From a virus: 64,000 nt of DNA. A program made the translations under genes and the position numbers. A model generated the notes under the pieces. The model saw nothing but the letters and a program-made list of their open reading frames with translations. It had not been told where the DNA came from and made no database searches. The DNA is taken from IMG/VR virus record IMGVR_UViG_3300026292_000006, positions 1-64,000 of that record. The stretch is one strand, 5' to 3'. Of the stretch, positions 45,555 to 53,818 are shown one piece after another (within the stretch, counting starts at the first letter, position 1; every line of letters starts with the position of its first letter).

Positions 45555-47633
45555 TTAGAAACAAGATTCGCTGACTGGATACGTGAATGCATCCGTTGGA
45601 TAATCAATGATATTTATACCCCCAATGTTACCGTAATTGTAACCATTAAAGTTGTTAGGATCGAAGTTGGGGATTGACACATCGTTGATTGTGTAGTCAA
45701 TTGGATTGACTGTTGGGTTAAAGATTGAGGGGTCAACACCTGGTGGGATTGTAAGTGATCCACCAGCTGGAAGTACCTGAATAGGTAATCTGGTAGTGCC
45801 ATCAGGGGTGCCCTGAATAGCAATAGGTCCGACACAGACCTGACCTGTTTTATAATCAACTGTTCCGACAGCTGGATTGAGGATTACCTCAGTCTCATCT
45901 CTCTTCGTCACTAGAATCAAGTTTCCTTTACCGTCATCTCTAATATTTACTGCAACTAATACAACATTGTCAGTATTAGTTGAAATTACTGGACTACTTA
46001 TCTGAGCATTTGTAGATCCGTCAGAAAGTGTCAAATTAACGAGGTCTTCAGTGTAACCAGTGGCATAAAAAGTACCAGATTTGACTACAGCGAAGGATGG
46101 AGCACAAGCATCGCCATCTTTATCACCTGCAAGGTCAGATGGGTCAAAAAGTGGGTTTCCAAAGTCTAAGCATTGGGTAAATACGTTACCAAAGGTGAAT
46201 TTATCGAGATTTTGACCTAAAGTCATCTGAGTAACGTTACCTGATATAGCAGTATCACTACTATCAATCATAGAACCGAATTTAGACCCATCTAAGCGAT
46301 TTCCAAATCTATTATTCTGTTGAGTAGTGTTAAATTGGTCAATTGCCTGTAAAACCTTAGTTGCGAGTTGAGCACCAGTCAAAGATGTCTCTCCACCATT
46401 GTAGTAAATGTAAGATTTCGGAATAAGGTAGAAACTTGTTGGGTCAATGATGACTGGCTCGATAGAAGCAACAGAATACTTCTTCAAATCGTTTTTAATC
46501 CTTGCCTTTGTACTAGCATTGAGTTTATTTCCCGTTTTTGGTCTAATTGCAATGTAAACCTTACCATATATGGGTGGAGATAGTTTCTCACCACCATAAG
46601 CGGTCACAGATGCTGCCTGAGGGTAGATTTCAGATACTATATGCTCATAGTCATTCTCAGTAACTGCTCTATTCTGGGTTGCATACGCTCTAGGTGCTCT
46701 AAACTTGACTGATAGACCAGTTTCACGCTCTTCACCGTCTTGAGAAGCGTCTTTAGTATGAATAGAGATGCCAGCAGGGGCAATTACCCTTCCATCAGAG
46801 TCAATTATGTTGCCGATGTAGTCAAAATTACGACATCCGTTAGCTTCAACACCATAAGTGGTAACATAGTTGATTGTGATGAATTCTCCATCAATCAATT
46901 TACGTCCTAAGACCCCATCTCCGAATAAAAGACGGTATCTAAGGTCATCTGTCTCCTCCAAATAGTAAATTCTGGAGGTTGCATTCAATGCTGTAGCATT
47001 TGATACCAAATTATAGGTATCAGTCTCTGAAGATTGAGCATTTGGACTGATATCTACGGTCAAAAGACCTGTATCAACGTTTTCAGCAGGGATAACGAAT
47101 TCTTGTTTCTTAGTATAGTCCACTGTATAGTGGAATGACATCAAATTACCTTGATATACCAAGACATTATCGAAAGTTGCTAGTCCAGTAGAGGTATCTA
47201 CAGGGACTTTAATGTCCTGAAGCACTGCAAAGGTAAAATTATCACTATCATTCTCTGCAACAAAGACATCACCCTTCTGAAGAGTAGCAAATTCGGGGAA
47301 TGTAGTACCATTTAAGGCAGTAGTTGTCTGAGCAATGATTTTAAGACACGCCCTAGGTGCCTTAATTGACCTTGGGGTGTAGTTTAACTGCTTTGCAATC
47401 CTTACAATGTTATCTCTAACAGTAGCAGTCTCTAAAAATGCCTCATTTAATGCCATATTAGCATTGAAGGCAGTGTAATAAGTGTTATAAGCGAGGATGT
47501 CAATCAAATAAGACGCAGAGCTTCCCTCAAAATCATAATCTGTAAACTCTTTTCGAGTCCTAAGATAGGATTTGATGGATTCTTTGATTTCAAAGAAGTC
47601 TAGCGACGTTAATTGTGATGGAATAGCTGACAT
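45555..47633 (-). CDS. gp6: Baseplate wedge protein gp6 (Baseplate_J family)
   Basis: A 692-residue homologue of T4 gp6 (660 residues), which dimerises to join neighbouring wedges into the baseplate ring. The N-terminus (LTSLDFFEIKESIKSYLRTR, then FTDYDFEGSSASYLIDILAY and NMALNEAFLETATVRDNIVR) is the conserved gp6 signature. The central part (GLSVKFRAPRAYATQNRAVTENDYEHI) and the following YGGEKLSPPIYGKVYIAIRP are the Baseplate_J region. The last about 70 residues are Pro/Asn/Gly/Ile-rich with many Asp and may contact the giant protein encoded next. The ATG follows the gp25 stop by 1 base; a late-promoter-like box for the giant lies inside the 3' end of this gene. Confidence 0.95.
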   Translation of the reverse strand: MSAIPSQLTSLDFFEIKESIKSYLRTRKEFTDYDFEGSSASYLIDILAYNTYYTAFNANMALNEAFLETATVRDNIVRIAKQLNYTPRSIKAPRACLKIIAQTTTALNGTTFPEFATLQKGDVFVAENDSDNFTFAVLQDIKVPVDTSTGLATFDNVLVYQGNLMSFHYTVDYTKKQEFVIPAENVDTGLLTVDISPNAQSSETDTYNLVSNATALNATSRIYYLEETDDLRYRLLFGDGVLGRKLIDGEFITINYVTTYGVEANGCRNFDYIGNIIDSDGRVIAPAGISIHTKDASQDGEERETGLSVKFRAPRAYATQNRAVTENDYEHIVSEIYPQAASVTAYGGEKLSPPIYGKVYIAIRPKTGNKLNASTKARIKNDLKKYSVASIEPVIIDPTSFYLIPKSYIYYNGGETSLTGAQLATKVLQAIDQFNTTQQNNRFGNRLDGSKFGSMIDSSDTAISGNVTQMTLGQNLDKFTFGNVFTQCLDFGNPLFDPSDLAGDKDGDACAPSFAVVKSGTFYATGYTEDLVNLTLSDGSTNAQISSPVISTNTDNVVLVAVNIRDDGKGNLILVTKRDETEVILNPAVGTVDYKTGQVCVGPIAIQGTPDGTTRLPIQVLPAGGSLTIPPGVDPSIFNPTVNPIDYTINDVSIPNFDPNNFNGYNYGNIGGINIIDYPTDAFTYPVSESCF
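45611..45618 (-). promoter_or_regulatory. Late promoter TATAAATA for the giant gene
   Basis: Minus-strand TATAAATA, identical to the T4 late consensus, inside the 3' end of gp6 and 61 bases before the giant's ATG at 45549. Confidence 0.6.
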
Positions 47634-47634
47634 T

Positions 47635-48048
47635 TTACGCTCTTTCTAGTAGAAAGTCTACTGTTTGTGTTTGGGACTCACCTACAATCGTATAGTCAAT
47701 AGAAACGAATGCTGCATTCGTATCTGATTCATCTCGAATATTTACATTAGTAACCTCAATTCGTGGTTCTAGTCTTTGGAGACAATTCATTATCTCTCCT
47801 TTGATGGAATCCACTGAGAATGGATCCCATGGTTCGAATAATAGTGCTTTGACACGAGATCCGATATTCTGCTGAAATGGTCTCTCTCCAAATTCGGTAA
47901 GAATTAGATTACGCACCGATTGCTTTATAGCATTTACATTTTTTACCACGCCAATATCTCCAGTCGAAGGGTTAGCATTAAAGGATATTGCTAAGTCTTT
48001 GAATCCTCTGGAGACATATTTTTCAGATCTGAATCTGTATGATGGCAT
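47635..48048 (-). CDS. gp25: Baseplate wedge protein gp25 (GPW/gp25 family)
   Basis: A 137-residue protein of the GPW/gp25 family, close to T4 gp25 (132 residues), which sits at the inner baseplate with gp6 and gp53 and initiates sheath polymerisation. Diagnostic segments are KQSVRNLILTEFGERPFQQN, IGSRVKALLFEPWDPFSVD and the beta strand pair EVTNVNIRDESDTNAAFVSI with DYTIVG. It is followed after 1 base by gp6. A GATAAATA box lies 21 bases before the ATG. No strong ribosome binding site is visible; a 51-codon frame overlaps its first 58 bases. Confidence 0.95.
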   Translation of the reverse strand: MPSYRFRSEKYVSRGFKDLAISFNANPSTGDIGVVKNVNAIKQSVRNLILTEFGERPFQQNIGSRVKALLFEPWDPFSVDSIKGEIMNCLQRLEPRIEVTNVNIRDESDTNAAFVSIDYTIVGESQTQTVDFLLERA

Positions 48049-48146
48049 TCTTGTAATTTGCTATGAAAATATTTATCACATCTAGGGTCGGTTATTAACA
48101 CCATACCTTGATCTATAACAAATTGGGCAATATCTACTCTTACCAT
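47991..48146 (-). CDS. Possible small protein overlapping gp25, 51 aa
   Basis: An open frame from ATG 48146 (MVRVDIAQFVIDQGMVLITD...) ending 58 bases inside gp25 in another phase. It has two His-rich/Cys positions near the end (ECHHTDSD). The frame stays open upstream to a GTG at 48227, but there it overlaps the 49-residue basic gene, so the shorter form is preferred. A CTAAATA box at 48149-48155 is too close to serve this ATG. The protein-like N-terminal half favours a real gene; the long overlap with gp25 and the absent ribosome binding site argue against it. Confidence 0.4.
   Translation of the reverse strand: MVRVDIAQFVIDQGMVLITDPRCDKYFHSKLQECHHTDSDLKNMSPEDSKT
48070..48077 (-). promoter_or_regulatory. 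Late-promoter-like box GATAAATA before gp25
   Basis: Minus-strand GATAAATA ending 21 bases before the gp25 ATG at 48048, the same spacing as before gp8 and the 496-residue gene. Confidence 0.65.
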
Positions 48147-48156
48147 TTTATTTAGC

Positions 48157-48306
48157 TCACTTTCCTTGACCTTTGTATGCTTTCTTCTTGCCATTCCTAG
48201 AAGTTGCTGCATATTTGGTGTTTGCACTCCTCCCTTGACGAGTTTTCTTCGGGTTAGGAATCACATATGACCCAGTACCCCATGCTCCAGTTGTTGATTT
48301 TGCCAT
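48157..48306 (-). CDS. Small basic protein, 49 aa
   Basis: Reading from ATG 48306 gives a 49-residue protein (MAKSTTGAWGTGSYVIPNPK, followed by a Lys/Arg/Gln-rich tail ending KAYKGQGK). It has about 13 Lys/Arg and a single Glu/Asp-poor sequence, so it is strongly basic with predicted pI above 10. I recall similar short basic proteins with a TTGAWGTGSY start in T4-like cyanophages, but no function. It lies between the PAAR-like gene and gp25, inside the late operon, so a minor virion or nucleic-acid-binding protein is possible. No clear ribosome binding site precedes it. Confidence 0.7.
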   Translation of the reverse strand: MAKSTTGAWGTGSYVIPNPKKTRQGRSANTKYAATSRNGKKKAYKGQGK

Positions 48307-48321
48307 AATTAAATTAATTTA

Positions 48322-48855
48322 CTAAGATGCTAACACAGTTGGGTGCCCCCAGGCAACCACTGATGAACAAGGGTAACTAAATCCAGGGAATCCCACCCCT
48401 AGTGGATCCAGAATCCTTGCAATTGGTCTCTTGAGTGCAAAAACGGTTATCGTTGTTGCCATCAAAGTCCTTATATGTCCAATACCACCCATGTCTTCTA
48501 TAGTTAGGATAGAACACGGAATGGGTGTGGGAATAGGACACATCGCTTTACCGCACGGACAAATGTATACTACTATATTTGTACACACAGAAATGTGCGG
48601 AATGAACGTATCTCCCATCAAACTGATAGGAATCCCATTCACAAGCACAGTCGCCCGCAATGGGGTGATTGGCATCATGGGAATGAGAGGCATCGGAGGC
48701 CACCAACACGTGAAATTCTTAATAGTAATACTATAAGGTATTGGTGGAGTACCACATGCCTGTACAGAGTGGACAGTAGAAGGCAAGCAGAGTCCATGAC
48801 CACTACAAGGTAGTCCGTTAAGGGATGATACTGGTCGTAGGAAACCGTATGCCAT
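48322..48855 (-). CDS. PAAR-like spike-tip protein, 177 aa
   Basis: A 177-residue protein rich in Pro, Ile, Gly and Cys. It contains repeated turns of the PAAR type (TVLVNGIPISLMGDTFIPH, and AWGHPTVLAS at the end) and hydrophobic Pro-rich runs (WWPPMPLIPMMPITPL). PAAR proteins cap the membrane-piercing spike of contractile tails; T4 gp5.4 is 97 residues, so this one is longer. There are 9 Cys and several His that could hold the metal typical of spike tips. It begins with a TAATG overlap with the stop of the 1190-residue gene and has GAGGA 9 bases before its ATG. Position next to gp25 and the 1190-residue gene fits the central spike. The PAAR call rests on weak motifs. Confidence 0.6.
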   Translation of the reverse strand: MAYGFLRPVSSLNGLPCSGHGLCLPSTVHSVQACGTPPIPYSITIKNFTCWWPPMPLIPMMPITPLRATVLVNGIPISLMGDTFIPHISVCTNIVVYICPCGKAMCPIPTPIPCSILTIEDMGGIGHIRTLMATTITVFALKRPIARILDPLGVGFPGFSYPCSSVVAWGHPTVLAS

Positions 48856-51800
48856 TACTTAAAGTCCTCATTCAGTGTAGTACCGTCAGTCCAAGAGTCT
48901 TGCTCACTACATTCATCGAAATATGGATTACCATAATTCCGTATAGCTCTATCTAGTGCTTCAATACTACCTGTTAGATTATTCCGCACAGTCATTGTAC
49001 CATTATAGGGTCCCAGTAGCATTCTTGCATTGGTACCACTACCACTAATACGGTTAGGGTTAACCGCAATTGACGCATCCATACATTTGTCTAGTGCAGC
49101 ACATGAATCAAAGAGCTCTGATGTCTGACACCATGTGTTTCCTGCTAGACCGTTTCCGTTACTATCATATCCACAGTACACATCTAACGGTCCGTCTGCT
49201 GCATTCACACCACGTACGTAACTGTCCCAACACTCGTTAGGTGGTATAGTCCCATTAGTGGGTGTAGCAACGGTAATTGCTGTATAGTCCACACTGTGAG
49301 GTGTGCCAGCTGGGTCACCTGCTGTGGGATGTCCCAACCATGTCTGTACCGCAGCACTACTACTGATATTGGTACCCGCCCATATCTGCAATTGCTCTAA
49401 TTCTGTAAACCCTGCACGGTTATAGTCCCAAGTATTCTCATCTAATCCCACAGGTACGAATATAATGTCCGCACTATTGTTAGGGTCACGGTAACATCTT
49501 CCCTTAATAGAGCCTCGCTTGCAATTCCACATGCGTTTACCTGCATTATTTGGTGCGTCTCTGCGTTGCATCATAAAAGGTTTGGGTAAAGTCTTCATAT
49601 AATCCATAAAGTTACCGCCTTGAGATCCAGTAACCTTACCTTCACACTCAATAGACACTCTATATGACGCAAGGTCGTCGTGAGATGCACAGTATTTGTA
49701 AGGTAACCACCCAAATGCCTTCTGCTCACCGTCATCACCCACGTCAAGATACGCACATGGGATGTCAAACCACCTCTGAATGTTGTAAAGTTTGGGTTGA
49801 CCCGACTTAATACACCTATCCTTACCGAAAGGACCGTATAAGTGCGACTGATTCTCAACATATTGGTCAGTCTGCTGTGCAGCTTGCTGTGCGAAAGGCA
49901 TTACTTCCTTCTCAAACTGTGCAATTCCTGGATTTAAAGAGCTCACTACCTCAAATTGCTCCCTACCAGGTAGTGATGATGCGACTTGACCTACACCAGG
50001 ACCTATTTCGATACACCCAGCAGGTAGATTCATACAGTATGAGGTAGTATCATCTATTAATTCTGCTGCACGGATGTAACTATCAGGCACATCTACTGCT
50101 CTACCCGACTTAATAAGCTCAAATGATGAGTCAATATACTGTCTATTGCTTCCTTCCTCTTCCATTCCTTGCACACCACCCTCTATACCACCTCCAATAC
50201 CGTCGGTTAACTCTTTACCTGTGTCACCAAATGCCTGTGGGTCGGGTGCTCCGTCCTCTTTTTGTAGATCCCACTTGATATGCTCAGGTTCAACTACCAT
50301 TATCTTAGGTAAATCTGCCTGTGAATACCCTGCACCACCATCTACTACCCTTACTGCCTTGATTACACCTAGTGCATTCAACTCAGCTATCTCTAGGGTT
50401 GCTTTACGCATCTTCAAACGGTCTTTATTCTTATCCTGAGGGAGTGGAATTGCACCTGTATGGACACCAAAGGTCGATTGGGTGTCTCTAACTTGATCAT
50501 GGACGGTCTGAGAGGACTCTGGTGTCTTAAATGTCTTCTTCCAGTCCTCATCCATAGAGACTGAATCACCCATAAACTTAGCAGTATCGTTAGGAGAGAA
50601 GTCTTCCATCTCTCTAGGGTGGACTATAGAGATTGTAGGTTGGACAAAACCCCTACCACCATTAATAATATTGACCGCAGCGACACTTCCATCGTTATCT
50701 ATGACTGCTTCTAGCTTTGCTTCATCTAATGTCCTAAACGGAATGAGTGCTTTTGGGTTTATTTGGACTTTCCAGTAAGAAACCTTCTTGGGAAATTCAT
50801 ATACACCAGTAAAAGCGACCTTATTTGCTATTCCGTAACCTGCTAACACCTCAATTTCACCACCATCACTACTTGTAAACGCTTGTTGGTAAGTAAAATC
50901 CTGTCCAACCGCACCAAATTGAGTAAATTCCATTACTCCGCACTTCAATTGGTCTCCAAAATAGTAAACTGAGACAATATCCCACCCATTTATCTGGTCT
51001 CCGCTATTCCAATCACCAGTACGGGTAGTATAACGGAAGAAAATACGCTTACTTTCGGTGTCAATAGTGAAAAATGACTCCTTTACACCGACTGAGCTCT
51101 GGTCTGAGATGGTAATACGGGATTTTGTAGTCTCCCATGAGTCTTCACGTATCTCATAGAAGTGAGAATGGTAGGTCCACACTGGAGCACACTGTGGACA
51201 ACCCTCTGGGTCAGTGGTATTAGGGCAACACTTAGCATTACTGATGATATACTGTGAGGAAAATATAGGTCCATTCCACGGATACGACGTATCATACAGA
51301 TAATAGAGGAATTGTGAGTCATAGGAGTCCTCAAAACCGAGGAATCTAGGCACTGCTGCCTTAACAGCACCGCTTAAACCATATGACCACTCGAAAAATG
51401 CATCATTTGATAGTGCTTCTACGTTATCTGGGTTACCCCAACCGTTAACACAGGGTGGTCCTTCAACATTATTACCACTACTGTCACGCATCTGACGATA
51501 CATGAACTCAGACCATCCACCATCAGCTTCATCATAGTCCTGTTGAGCATCATTAGTATAGGCATACCAACCAGACTTATTAATACACTGCCCAGTAGGA
51601 CCTTTCTTACCAATATCAATGACTGTTTTGTTGGGTTGGTCTGGTATATCAGTCTTAAATACCCAAGCAAGGATACCCAGATATGAATATTCCTTGTCTA
51701 AAGCGTTTAGAGGGGCAACTGGTGAGTTGTCAGCGAGGTTTACTTCCTCACTTGGGTCTATACAATAGAAATGATCTGGGTCAGGATGCAAATATTCGTA

Positions 51801-52427
51801 TAAAGGGACTGGTGTTTCGCCTGGACCACAGTATGCTTGAGCATGTGCCTCTGTAGCAAACCCATATCCTAGTAAATTACACTCCTCATACTTGTTTCTA
51901 CCACAACCTGTGCCATTTAATCCAGTAGGAACGTTACTACCAGCACATAGTTGGGTATCATCAGGCCAATAAGAATACCATTGCTTGATAGGTACAGCAT
52001 TCTCTACTGCCTTTTTACTTAACCAAAAGACAGGGGCACCACTTCTAGGCTCTTTATTATATCCACTCGCTGCTTTCTTCCAAGATTCATTCTCGCAACC
52101 CATATCCTGTCTTTGTATCTCAGGAGTATTGGTATACTTGTGGTCGTCCTTAGACCCTCTGTAATGCCTGTATATGGCAGTCCTAGAAGCACCTAGGATA
52201 GTTGGGTCATCATCGCCTAGGTAATGAACTATATCCTTACCCAATGGCATACTTCCTGGACCATGACCCTCGAAAGTAATATTATAGTCTTGTCCAGTAC
52301 CTACCCCAGGGTAGTCTCCATGTGAACGATAGTCTCCGTTAGGTGGACGCTTAAACGTCTGCACAAAGTTACCATTCTCAGTAGGGTTGGGAAAACTTCT
52401 ACCAGTCTCCTGGACGTATGCGGGCAT
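48855..52427 (-). CDS. Cys-rich virion structural protein, 1190 aa
   Basis: A large late protein I do not recognise from T4. It contains about 27 Cys, unusual for a phage protein. Near residue 220 is a segment of the DUF5648 type (VPLYEYLHPDPDHFYCIDP, then YSYLGILAWVF). Near residues 395-412 is a knuckle-like CC-x8-C-x2-C (AKCCPNTTDPEGCPQCAPVW). Two GxGY modules occur (INGGRGFVQPTISIVHPRE and VDGGAGYSQADLPKIMVVEP), shared with the baseplate proteins downstream. The last third has further Cys pairs (WCQTSELFDSCAALDKC). The ATG follows the stop of the 95-residue gene directly, and a CTAAATA box lies 23 bases before it. Position between the peptidase and the PAAR-like gene suggests a baseplate hub or spike component, possibly taking the place of gp5 or gp27. 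Confidence 0.75.
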   Translation of the reverse strand: MPAYVQETGRSFPNPTENGNFVQTFKRPPNGDYRSHGDYPGVGTGQDYNITFEGHGPGSMPLGKDIVHYLGDDDPTILGASRTAIYRHYRGSKDDHKYTNTPEIQRQDMGCENESWKKAASGYNKEPRSGAPVFWLSKKAVENAVPIKQWYSYWPDDTQLCAGSNVPTGLNGTGCGRNKYEECNLLGYGFATEAHAQAYCGPGETPVPLYEYLHPDPDHFYCIDPSEEVNLADNSPVAPLNALDKEYSYLGILAWVFKTDIPDQPNKTVIDIGKKGPTGQCINKSGWYAYTNDAQQDYDEADGGWSEFMYRQMRDSSGNNVEGPPCVNGWGNPDNVEALSNDAFFEWSYGLSGAVKAAVPRFLGFEDSYDSQFLYYLYDTSYPWNGPIFSSQYIISNAKCCPNTTDPEGCPQCAPVWTYHSHFYEIREDSWETTKSRITISDQSSVGVKESFFTIDTESKRIFFRYTTRTGDWNSGDQINGWDIVSVYYFGDQLKCGVMEFTQFGAVGQDFTYQQAFTSSDGGEIEVLAGYGIANKVAFTGVYEFPKKVSYWKVQINPKALIPFRTLDEAKLEAVIDNDGSVAAVNIINGGRGFVQPTISIVHPREMEDFSPNDTAKFMGDSVSMDEDWKKTFKTPESSQTVHDQVRDTQSTFGVHTGAIPLPQDKNKDRLKMRKATLEIAELNALGVIKAVRVVDGGAGYSQADLPKIMVVEPEHIKWDLQKEDGAPDPQAFGDTGKELTDGIGGGIEGGVQGMEEEGSNRQYIDSSFELIKSGRAVDVPDSYIRAAELIDDTTSYCMNLPAGCIEIGPGVGQVASSLPGREQFEVVSSLNPGIAQFEKEVMPFAQQAAQQTDQYVENQSHLYGPFGKDRCIKSGQPKLYNIQRWFDIPCAYLDVGDDGEQKAFGWLPYKYCASHDDLASYRVSIECEGKVTGSQGGNFMDYMKTLPKPFMMQRRDAPNNAGKRMWNCKRGSIKGRCYRDPNNSADIIFVPVGLDENTWDYNRAGFTELEQLQIWAGTNISSSAAVQTWLGHPTAGDPAGTPHSVDYTAITVATPTNGTIPPNECWDSYVRGVNAADGPLDVYCGYDSNGNGLAGNTWCQTSELFDSCAALDKCMDASIAVNPNRISGSGTNARMLLGPYNGTMTVRNNLTGSIEALDRAIRNYGNPYFDECSEQDSWTDGTTLNEDFK

Positions 52428-52715
52428 CTATTGGGACTTCTCTTCTAAGGTATTTAGTCTCTCAAACAGATTATCCAGCAATTGCTTTAGGTTAGAATAT
52501 TGGTCGTCACCTGGAATTTTATACTTAATCATATCAGCACCAGGAGGAGGGATTTTTTGCAACGCCAATTCCAGGAACTCTACTCTCTTAGTAAGAGTCT
52601 TAATTGCTTCTGATTGTTTTTGAAATGCCCAGTTAATGAATTCTGCATCGCTCTCAAACTGAGGTATCTCTGGTTCTATTGTTTCGGTTACGTCACCATG
52701 CACGTATTTTCCCAT
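52428..52715 (-). CDS. Small coiled-coil late protein, 95 aa
   Basis: A 95-residue protein beginning MGKYVHGDVTETIEPEIPQF. Residues about 28-52 (FQKQSEAIKTLTKRVEFLEL) and 72-95 (YSNLKQLLDNLFERLNTLEE) have coiled-coil heptads, separated by a Pro/Gly hinge (QKIPPPGADMIKYKIPGDD). It ends immediately before the ATG of the 1190-residue protein, so it is probably cotranslated and could be a partner or chaperone of it. No family recognised. Confidence 0.75.
   Translation of the reverse strand: MGKYVHGDVTETIEPEIPQFESDAEFINWAFQKQSEAIKTLTKRVEFLELALQKIPPPGADMIKYKIPGDDQYSNLKQLLDNLFERLNTLEEKSQ
52451..52457 (-). promoter_or_regulatory. Late-promoter-like box CTAAATA before the 1190-aa gene
   Basis: Minus-strand CTAAATA within the end of the 95-residue gene, 23 bases before the ATG at 52427. 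Confidence 0.55.
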
Positions 52716-52808
52716 AATGCCACTCGCTATTTTTTTCCAGACGCTAATTTTTTATAAGACTAATAATGTTAATAATCACTAATAGCGTTAAACAAATCTG
52801 ATTGTATC

Positions 52809-52997
52809 TCATTCATTCACACGGGATAAACAAAGAGACCCATCTGTCTCCTCTGTATATTCTAACACATCACCAACTTCCCAGTCAAACTCTGAAAGTA
52901 ATTCGTCAGGTAATTGTAGATATATCTCACCATATTCATCCTCATGTATTTCTAAGGTGTATCTTTTAGACATAATAGTTACATTTTCTTCACTCAT
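52809..52997 (-). CDS. AbrB/MazE-like small protein, 62 aa
   Basis: The segment from about residue 12 (YTLEIHEDEYGEIYLQLPDE, LLSEFDWEVGDVLEYTEETD) has the strand order and the LP-x-ELL...W-x-VGD-x-L pattern of the SpoVT/AbrB swapped-hairpin fold used by transcription factors and antitoxins. It is very acidic, which would be odd for a DNA binder, so a protein-binding role is also possible. The ATG at 52997 follows the stop of the peptidase gene by 5 bases; an internal ATG (52973) giving 54 residues is an alternative, and GAAGA stands upstream of it. No toxin partner lies nearby. Confidence 0.65.
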   Translation of the reverse strand: MSEENVTIMSKRYTLEIHEDEYGEIYLQLPDELLSEFDWEVGDVLEYTEETDGSLCLSRVNE

Positions 52998-53002
52998 CTG
53001 CT

Positions 53003-53488
53003 TTATGTAGTGCTCTCACGAATTACACCTACACAAGATGTCTGATATAACATACAAGAAGGATGTGTAAGGTCATCTATTCTACTTTCCTCTTGCCATA
53101 CCTGATGAAGAATAAACTTATTACCAAGATACATTGCACCATGATTGGGTGACCTATCCTTCAGTTTCACTGAGTAACCACCTCCCAATGCCTCGCTGTA
53201 TATCTTATAGAGGAGTAGGTCATTCTTCTGTATAACTGAGAAGTCTAATGGCTCACCCCACTGAGGTTTTGTAATCCATACCCCATTCTCTTCTGCTACC
53301 GCCTCATCCTTGAAAGACGTATACAGTCCTGCGAAACTCTTCAAGTCCCTGTCCAATTCCATCTTGACATACTTCTGTATAACCTCGTAGCACCCTGGAT
53401 AACGTCTACCAGGCCACGGGCGACCTATCAAGTCTTTATACTTTTCTTCTAGGTCTTGTTTTTCTTTCAACCTCTGGGGACTCGACAT
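53003..53488 (-). CDS. NlpC/P60-type tail peptidase, 161 aa
   Basis: A cysteine peptidase of the NlpC/P60 family, like lambda tail protein K and other phage tail hydrolases that cut peptide cross-links in peptidoglycan during infection. The catalytic Cys is in GRPWPGRRYPGCYEVI (Cys33); the His is in SPNHGAMYLG (His116); the third polar residue is His128 in ILHQVW. The block IQKNDLLLYKI before the His is the usual strand with Asp-Leu. A short helical N-terminus precedes the domain and the C-terminal end (CVGVIR) is the last strand. Its place at the head of the late tail cluster suggests a virion-associated enzyme rather than a lysin. No ribosome binding site is clear before the ATG at 53488. 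No holin is visible nearby. Confidence 0.8.
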   Translation of the reverse strand: MSSPQRLKEKQDLEEKYKDLIGRPWPGRRYPGCYEVIQKYVKMELDRDLKSFAGLYTSFKDEAVAEENGVWITKPQWGEPLDFSVIQKNDLLLYKIYSEALGGGYSVKLKDRSPNHGAMYLGNKFILHQVWQEESRIDDLTHPSCMLYQTSCVGVIRESTT

Positions 53489-53566
53489 ACTGGGGGAATT
53501 TTTTTACTGGGAAATATTTTTCTATCGGCAGGATACTGTTGTAGGTTAACGATAGGGAAGTTATTA

Positions 53567-53596
53567 ATATAGGGACGGAAATAACTGTCCCTATAT
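53567..53596 (-). terminator. Hairpin with 10-bp perfect stem, possible terminator
   Basis: ATATAGGGAC and GTCCCTATAT flank a 10-base loop. On the minus strand the downstream side reads TAATAACTT, not a clean T-run. It separates the 63-residue gene from the late tail cluster, so it could end early transcription or be a regulatory site. Confidence 0.5.
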
Positions 53597-53626
53597 GTTA
53601 TTAACTGTTATGCTACTATGTATTAA

Positions 53627-53818
53627 TTACTCCACATATTGCACATCATAACATAACCCTTCCGCTATGTAATAATCACATAATTGTTGATACTGTAACA
53701 GGGTATCATTTAACCCCGTATCTATCAACAACTGTGCCATTTCGATTGTATCATTTAGTCCTAGTAATCCTTTATCGTAATTATCAAGAATAGATGCAAT
53801 CTTTCCTGGAATTGTCAT
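53627..53818 (-). CDS. Small conserved-type phage protein, 63 aa
   Basis: A 63-residue acidic protein (MTIPGKIASILDNYDKGLLG, LNDTIEMAQLLIDTGLNDTL). The pattern of a short helix, then D/E-TIE-x-x-Q-x-LIDTG, then LLQYQQLCDYYIAEGL resembles a widespread small phage family with a GELDEE...LFQELVDSG core (DUF7417-like), whose function is not known. It starts with a TAATG overlap with the upstream 57-residue gene. The likeness is weak and from memory. Confidence 0.65.
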   Translation of the reverse strand: MTIPGKIASILDNYDKGLLGLNDTIEMAQLLIDTGLNDTLLQYQQLCDYYIAEGLCYDVQYVE

